In this document: in pieces, positions 5,630-9,360 of the stretch
Position numbering within the stretch: the stretch's first letter is position 1
Layout: each line of letters starts with the position of its first letter
Source of the DNA: Bacteroidota bacterium
Lineage (GTDB): Bacteria; Bacteroidota; Rhodothermia; Rhodothermales; UBA10348
Reading direction: 5' to 3'
Length of the DNA stretch: 9,360 nt
NCBI GenBank assembly: GCA_018623785.1
Contig: JAAZVD010000039.1
Location: forward strand, 1 to 9,360
Position numbers and translations under genes: made by a program
The notes under the pieces: model-generated
What the model was told of the DNA's origin: nothing
What the model saw: only the letters and a program-made list of their open reading frames with translations
Database searches by the model: none

Positions 5630-6190
5630 ATGTCCGTTGAAGCTCTGCTCGCATCGCCGCCGACGGTAGAACGGGCCTCGTCAGCCGCCCTCTCCGGCCA
5701 CGTCCTCGTATTGAATCAGGACTACCAAGCGCTGACCATTACCAGTGTGCAACGCGCCATCATCCTTCTACTGCTGCAGAAGGCCGAATTGATCGAGGCG
5801 GAGGAGAAACGCTTCGTGCGCAGTCCCAACCGGCGCATTCCCTGGCCGAGCATCGTTCGATTGAAGGCCTACGTTCGGGTGCCTTACAAGAGGGTTCTCC
5901 TGACCCGCAAGAACGTCATTCAGCGCGATGCACATCGTTGCCAGTACTGCGGTGCATCCGAGCGGATTACCATCGATCATGTCATGCCACGATCGCGAGG
6001 GGGAAAAGACACATGGACAAATCTGGTGGCCGCTTGCGTTCCCTGCAACAACAGGAAAGGTAACAAAACACCGGAAGAAGCCGGCATGACGTTGGCGCGC
6101 AGGCCTTTTCGCCCAAGTTATGTCATGTATATCAGGGATTTCGTGGGGTCCTTGGATCACTCCTGGAAACCGTACCTCTATCTGAGTTGA
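5630..6190 (+). CDS. HNH endonuclease family protein
   Basis: The 186-residue protein has a C-terminal HNH nuclease domain with two zinc CxxC pairs (C104/C107 in 'CQYCG', C136/C139 in 'CVPCN') enclosing the catalytic 'IDHVMPRSRGG' (D116, H117), then 'TWTNLVAAC' (N131) and 'NNRKGNKTPEEAGM'. The N-terminal 100 residues ('HVLVLNQDYQALTITSVQRAI', 'PSIVRLKAYVRVPYK') match the accessory region of a standalone HNH family that is widespread in Bacteroidota and Cyanobacteria and has no settled function. HNH domains cut DNA with one bound metal ion. It is not next to a methylase, intron, intein or phage terminase, so there is no contextual sign of restriction, homing or packaging. The ATG is fixed by the strong Shine-Dalgarno. 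No signal or membrane segment is seen. Confidence 0.88.
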   Translation: MSVEALLASPPTVERASSAALSGHVLVLNQDYQALTITSVQRAIILLLLQKAELIEAEEKRFVRSPNRRIPWPSIVRLKAYVRVPYKRVLLTRKNVIQRDAHRCQYCGASERITIDHVMPRSRGGKDTWTNLVAACVPCNNRKGNKTPEEAGMTLARRPFRPSYVMYIRDFVGSLDHSWKPYLYLS

Positions 6191-6191
6191 T

Positions 6192-6205
6192 GACCCGGAT
6201 GGGTC
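6192..6205 (+). terminator. Weak hairpin just after the HNH stop
   Basis: GACCC (6192-6196) and GGGTC (6201-6205) form a 5-bp stem with a GGAT loop, 1 nt after the HNH stop codon, followed by GGCTTTGT. The stem is short and the T-run only three long, so termination would be weak. It overlaps the region where a promoter for the next gene would sit. Confidence 0.3.
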
Positions 6206-6233
6206 GGCTTTGTATAGGATTGGCAGCATCTTC

Positions 6234-6761
6234 ATGCCTTCCTCGAATCCGGTAGTTCAGCCTCTCGTTGCAGAGGAGTCTCCGGTGACCAGCCCAAGAA
6301 ATCCCATGTCCTCCAACCTTGTTGCGCGCATTGCATGGACCGTTCCGGCCGTCTTGTTGCTCCTGAGTATTCATCAGATCGTGACCGCGGTCAATCTCGG
6401 GCGGACGCTTGATGAAGGGGAGCAAGCCATAGCGGAAGTAACCCGCTACGAGCGCTCAGATCGTAAAGACGTAACACACGTTGAGCTGGATCTGCTGGTG
6501 CGCATGCAGGATGGAACGATCTTGGAGCGTACCCGGATGGCGCTGCCGTATTCCATTGGCCATCGCGTGGAGGCCGAGTCCCTCAGTGTGACGGTACTGC
6601 CGGGTGGTGGACAGGAAGTGGTCATCACGCAGATCGGCCGGACCCAGGCCAGGATTGCCTGGAGTAATGGCGCCATGAGTTTCTTGGCCTTCTTGATGGC
6701 GTTTGTAGGCGTTTTCAGCTGGAATCGCTGGTTGTCCCGGAAGATCGGGCAGGCGGCCTGA
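6234..6761 (+). CDS. Small two-TM membrane protein, DUF3592-like
   Basis: The 175-residue protein has two hydrophobic segments, about 33-53 ('IAWTVPAVLLLLSIHQIV') and about 145-163 ('GAMSFLAFLMAFVGVF'), with a soluble loop between them. The loop ('EQAIAEVTRYERSD...VELDLLVRMQDGTI...GHRVEAESLSVTVLPGG') resembles the strand-rich DUF3592 domain, where a polypeptide after TM1 carries an 'A.V....' strand and a later 'G..V.V.Y.P' turn. The match is by pattern only. Function is unknown; DUF3592 proteins are usually small membrane proteins with a periplasmic domain. ATG 6234 is the first ATG in frame; ATG 6306 would give 151 residues and still keep both membrane segments. No Shine-Dalgarno precedes either. 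TAGGATTG at 6215-6222 is a weak -7-like element, which would favour the 6306 start. Confidence 0.7.
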   Translation: MPSSNPVVQPLVAEESPVTSPRNPMSSNLVARIAWTVPAVLLLLSIHQIVTAVNLGRTLDEGEQAIAEVTRYERSDRKDVTHVELDLLVRMQDGTILERTRMALPYSIGHRVEAESLSVTVLPGGGQEVVITQIGRTQARIAWSNGAMSFLAFLMAFVGVFSWNRWLSRKIGQAA

Positions 6762-6780
6762 TCAATACCCCGGATCAGGC
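6756..6780 (+). terminator. Intrinsic-terminator-like hairpin over the DUF3592-like stop
   Basis: GCCTGATC (6756-6763) and GATCAGGC (6773-6780) form a perfect 8-bp stem with a 9-nt loop, followed by TCTTGTAGATT. It includes the stop codon at 6759-6761. The trailing T content is modest. It separates this gene from the riboswitch-controlled receptor transcript. Confidence 0.6.
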
Positions 6781-6782
6781 TC

Positions 6783-6810
6783 TTGTAGATTCTGATCCCT
6801 TCGTATATTG
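6783..6810 (+). promoter_or_regulatory. Candidate Bacteroidota-type promoter for the riboswitch transcript
   Basis: TTG (6783-6785) is followed after 18 nt by TATATTG (6804-6810), close to the TTG / TAnnTTTG arrangement of Bacteroidota primary-sigma promoters. The predicted start, about 6814-6818, coincides with the first strand of riboswitch helix P1 (6817), which makes the placement more credible. Confidence 0.42.
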
Positions 6811-6815
6811 CCTGT

Positions 6816-6890
6816 ATCGTTGGGGGTGCCTGTGCGGCTGAGATCATACCCCTTGAACCTGTCCGGGTAATGCCGGCGTAGGGAAACGGA
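6816..6890 (+). ncRNA. TPP (thiamin pyrophosphate) riboswitch aptamer
   Basis: All conserved THI-element blocks are present in order: GGGGTGC (6823-6829), GGCTGAGA (6836-6843), ACCCCTTGAACCTG (6848-6861) and GGGTAATGCCGGCGTAGGGA (6865-6884). P1 forms from TCGTT (6817-6821) with AACGG (6885-6889), P2 from the GGGG and CCCC strands, and P3 from GCC (6828-6830) with GGC (6836-6838) around UGUGC. CUGAGA and GCGUAGGGA are the two ligand-contacting regions, for the pyrimidine and pyrophosphate ends of TPP. The class lowers expression of thiamin synthesis and transport genes when TPP is abundant. Here the only downstream gene is the TonB-dependent receptor, whose ATG is 113 nt beyond the aptamer. 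Confidence 0.96.
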
Positions 6891-6969
6891 CGCTTCTCGC
6901 GTCGCCCGCTGCATCGTTGCTGACGGCGGGTACTTCCGACGACGACTGGATTGCGCACCCTGTATGCGC
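6889..6969 (+). promoter_or_regulatory. Riboswitch expression-platform region with three hairpins
   Basis: Three consecutive stem-loops follow the aptamer. GACGC (6889-6893) pairs with GCGTC (6899-6903) around TTCTC. GCCCGCTG (6904-6911) pairs with CGGCGGGT (6924-6931), allowing G-U pairs. GCGCA (6953-6957) pairs with TGCGC (6965-6969) around a 7-nt loop. None is followed by a U-tract, so control may act on translation or through Rho rather than intrinsic termination. ACCCGG (6990-6995), just before the receptor ATG, is complementary to CCGGGT in the aptamer (6863-6868), a possible but short alternative pairing. Confidence 0.4.
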
Positions 6970-7002
6970 GGCCCATAATCACTCATCTGACCCGGTCTCG
7001 TC

Positions 7003-9360
7003 ATGTCATTCCGCTTTCCCTTTTGCCTTGGACTGTGCCTGCTCCTGATGTGGAGCGCTTCGATGGCACATGCTGCGCCGGTTTTTACAACGGGGCCAGA
7101 AGGCCGTCTTTTCGGCACGGTGATAGACGAATCCGGCCAAGGCATTCCCGGCGCCACCCTGCAGCTCTTCGTCTCGGGGTCGGCGCAGCCACGGGGCAGT
7201 GCACTGACGGATAGCGAGGGTACGTTCGCATTTGGAGCAACCGGAGCAGGACGTTATGACCTGCATGTTTCCCACGTTGCCTTCGGATCCCGGACGGTAC
7301 CTGTTGTCATGTCGTCCGAGGATCTAGCCCTGACCATTCGGATGCGTGCGGGCGTCATGGCACAGGGCGAAGTCGTGGTCAGCGCCGGGCGGGCACGGGA
7401 AGGCCTGACTCCGGTCACGTTAACCAACATTTCCCGTGAGGAGCTGGAGCGGCAGCCCGATATGAAGGATCTGCCCGTGCACCTGGCCCGGCAGCCTGCC
7501 ATCACGTGGTCTTCGGAAAACGGGAACGCCATCGGCTATTCCACGCTGCGCATGCGAGGATTCGGCCAACGCCGTCTGGCGGTGGCCATCAACGGCATCC
7601 CGCAGAACGATCCCGAGGAGTTCAACGTGTTCTGGATCAACTTCTTCGACATCCAAGGAGCGGTACAGGACATCCAGATCCAGCGGGGGGCCGGCAGCTC
7701 GATCTACGGTCCGACGGCCATTGGAGGCGCCATCAACATCCGAGCCATGCCCTACAAGCCGGACTTCCACGCATCGGTGCATGTTGGAGCAGGCGCGTTC
7801 GGAACGCGCCGCTACACCGCCGAGGTCAATTCAGGCCTGTTGTCTGATAGGTGGATTGCCTTCGGACGGCTCAGTCGGCTGGAGTCTGACGGGTATCGGG
7901 ACTGGTCCTGGACCGAGTTCTGGCGATTCTTTGCCGGCATCACTCGCTACGGGGATCGCAGTTCGCTTACGCTGCAGGCCTATGGCGGTCCACAACGCGA
8001 TGGATTGGCCTATTCGGGCATTCCGAAGGCAGCCAACAAGCGCACGATCGATGACGGTTTCGGGGGCACCATCGATAGGACGTACAACTTCTCGGCCTTC
8101 GATAGGGACGTGGAAGACTTCCATCAACCGCATGTTGAATTACACCACGAGTGGGACGTACGCGAAGGGCTATCATTCAACCAGAGTCTTTTCTGGGTCA
8201 AGGGCGAAGGGTATTTCGACTTCGGAGGCACGTTCCGTAGCGCCGATTACCTCAGATTGCCTAAAGGTATTGTTGCGCCCGGGCAGGAATCTCTGCCGCT
8301 CTTCCTCAGCCGGCCCGATGTGTCCGTGCTATTCCGCGCCTATCTCGACCAGTGGCAGGTGGGGTGGATGCCGCGCTTGACATGGCGGGCCGAGGGCCGG
8401 ACGACTACCGTCGGCGCCGAGGCCCGGCTGCACCGCAGCTTGCGATGGGGAAGGATCCAGGAGTCGAACAGCCTACCTGAGAATATCGTGGGCTCGGAGG
8501 CGGATGCGAGGGTCTATTCTTTCAGGGGAGAAAAGGCCATCGCCTCTGTGTATGGATCCCATGTGCGAACCTGGGACGACCGATGGGCGGTGCAGGGTGA
8601 ATTCCAGGCCACATGGCGGCAGTATCGTGTCCATGACGAGGAATTCTTTGGCACCTCGTTCTCCAAACCTTATGTGTTCTTCAATCCTCGGGTGGGTGTA
8701 ACCTGGCGTCCCGAGCAGCCATTCAGCGCCTTTGCCTCGGTGGCGCTGGCCAGCCGGGAGCCGCGCATGAAAACGCTCTATGATGGCGAGGAGGCCGGCA
8801 ACGGTTTTACGCCCCGCTTTGAAGTGGGCGGCAGCGGCGCGCCGGACACGGATCGCCCACTGGTTTCTGCCGAGCACCTCGTCGACCTCGAAACTGGACT
8901 TCGCCTGAACCGGGAAACTTGGAGAGTGGTTGCCGGGGCGTTCTGGATGGAATTCCGGGATGAAATCGTTCCAAGCGGAGGACTGGATCAGTACGGCGTG
9001 CCGCGCACGGGCAACGCTGACAAGACCCGGCACATCGGACTGGAGCTGGACGGGGAGTGGCGGCCAATGGCATCGCTTTCGCTGTCGGGGAATGCCACCA
9101 TCTCAAGGAATCGCTTTGTCGCATTCAGCGAATTCGTGGCTACGGACGCAGGTGCAGCGGCGCTGGATCGTGCTGACAATACGATAGCCGGTTTTCCATC
9201 GCGGAGCGGGAATATGGGCGTGGACTGGCAACGGGGCCGCCTTTCGCTGGCCCTCATGGGCTCCTGGGTAGGCAAGCAGTACATCGACAACGGCAATGGT
9301 CGCGATACCGCGGGTGTGGCCGATGACAATCTCGTCGCGGATGCCTTTTTCCTGTTGGAC
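7003..9360 (+). CDS. TonB-dependent outer-membrane receptor, predicted thiamin uptake (3' end outside window)
   Basis: The frame is open from ATG 7003 to the window edge, giving 786 codons. Residues 1-24 are a Sec signal peptide (hydrophobic 'LGLCLLLMWSAS', cleavage at AHA|AP). Residues 34-113 are a carboxypeptidase-regulatory-like domain ('GTVIDESGQGIPGATLQLF', 'TDSEGTFAF'). 'GEVVVSAGRA' (122-131) is the TonB-box region. The plug runs to about 246, with 'LRMRGFGQRRLAVAINGIP' and the signature 'QRGAGSSIYGPTAIGGAINI' (227-246). The rest is beta-barrel strands. The terminal strand with its C-terminal aromatic residue is missing, so some tens of residues probably lie outside. These receptors import scarce nutrients across the outer membrane using TonB/ExbBD. 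The TPP riboswitch directly upstream is the reason for predicting thiamin or a thiamin precursor as substrate; TPP-regulated receptors are known in Bacteroidota. No Shine-Dalgarno is visible. Confidence 0.92.
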   Translation, partial: MSFRFPFCLGLCLLLMWSASMAHAAPVFTTGPEGRLFGTVIDESGQGIPGATLQLFVSGSAQPRGSALTDSEGTFAFGATGAGRYDLHVSHVAFGSRTVPVVMSSEDLALTIRMRAGVMAQGEVVVSAGRAREGLTPVTLTNISREELERQPDMKDLPVHLARQPAITWSSENGNAIGYSTLRMRGFGQRRLAVAINGIPQNDPEEFNVFWINFFDIQGAVQDIQIQRGAGSSIYGPTAIGGAINIRAMPYKPDFHASVHVGAGAFGTRRYTAEVNSGLLSDRWIAFGRLSRLESDGYRDWSWTEFWRFFAGITRYGDRSSLTLQAYGGPQRDGLAYSGIPKAANKRTIDDGFGGTIDRTYNFSAFDRDVEDFHQPHVELHHEWDVREGLSFNQSLFWVKGEGYFDFGGTFRSADYLRLPKGIVAPGQESLPLFLSRPDVSVLFRAYLDQWQVGWMPRLTWRAEGRTTTVGAEARLHRSLRWGRIQESNSLPENIVGSEADARVYSFRGEKAIASVYGSHVRTWDDRWAVQGEFQATWRQYRVHDEEFFGTSFSKPYVFFNPRVGVTWRPEQPFSAFASVALASREPRMKTLYDGEEAGNGFTPRFEVGGSGAPDTDRPLVSAEHLVDLETGLRLNRETWRVVAGAFWMEFRDEIVPSGGLDQYGVPRTGNADKTRHIGLELDGEWRPMASLSLSGNATISRNRFVAFSEFVATDAGAAALDRADNTIAGFPSRSGNMGVDWQRGRLSLALMGSWVGKQYIDNGNGRDTAGVADDNLVADAFFLLD

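Noticed and set aside
5630..6190. HNH gene as part of a defence or restriction system
   Set aside because: No methyltransferase, helicase or other defence partner lies on either side; its neighbours are an intergenic gap and a small membrane protein.
7721..8380. A 219-codon plus-strand frame within the receptor region
   Set aside because: The receptor frame is continuously open and carries the signature plug motifs; this is an out-of-frame shadow.
8473..9033. A 186-codon minus-strand frame opposite the receptor barrel
   Set aside because: It is antisense to the receptor barrel and has no family resemblance.
1..9360. CRISPR array, tRNA/rRNA genes, insertion sequences or phage genes
   Set aside because: No regularly spaced repeat-spacer pattern, structural RNA signature apart from the TPP riboswitch, transposase motif or terminal inverted repeats were seen by eye on either strand.

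Overview
The window looks like a housekeeping and accessory stretch of chromosome from a moderately GC-rich member of the Bacteroidota/Rhodothermota. Three things point there. The last gene encodes a TonB-dependent receptor with an N-terminal carboxypeptidase-regulatory-like domain, an architecture typical of that group. Most starts have no Shine-Dalgarno sequence. The candidate promoter before the receptor resembles the Bacteroidota TTG / TAnnTTTG type. The lineage is inferred; there is no rRNA or other marker gene here.

Layout, left to right. (1) The C-terminal end of a dihydroorotase (pyrC, +) converges on a calcineurin-like metallophosphoesterase (-), with a hairpin-forming 26-bp gap between them. 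(2) A 258-bp divergent region carries four degenerate 18-bp tandem repeats and separates the phosphoesterase from a Ddl-type ATP-grasp ligase (+). (3) The ligase converges on a divergent pseudouridine-5'-phosphate glycosidase (psuG, -), with a hairpin in the 23-bp gap. (4) Divergent from psuG is a probable two-gene operon (+): a lipoprotein M28 zinc peptidase carrying an in-frame 21-bp tandem repeat, then, 3 nt later, a MOSC/YcbX-like molybdenum-cofactor protein. (5) An HNH endonuclease-family gene follows (+), the only gene here with a strong Shine-Dalgarno. (6) A small two-TM, DUF3592-like membrane protein follows. (7) After a terminator-like hairpin comes a clear TPP (thiamin) riboswitch leader, and then a TonB-dependent receptor of at least 786 codons that runs off the right edge.

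How the genes work together: the best-supported functional unit is the TPP riboswitch plus TonB-dependent receptor, predicted to be a thiamin-repressed outer-membrane uptake system for thiamin or a precursor. The other genes look like independent single-gene or two-gene units (pyrimidine synthesis, peptidoglycan precursor synthesis, pseudouridine catabolism, peptide hydrolysis, N-oxide/hydroxylamine-type reduction). I found no CRISPR array, transposase, phage gene, toxin-antitoxin pair or clear defence cassette, and no strong case for a new multi-gene system. The more unusual points are the repeat arrays, the altered acceptor loop of the Ddl-like ligase, the altered PsuG motifs, and the competing hairpins around the riboswitch.
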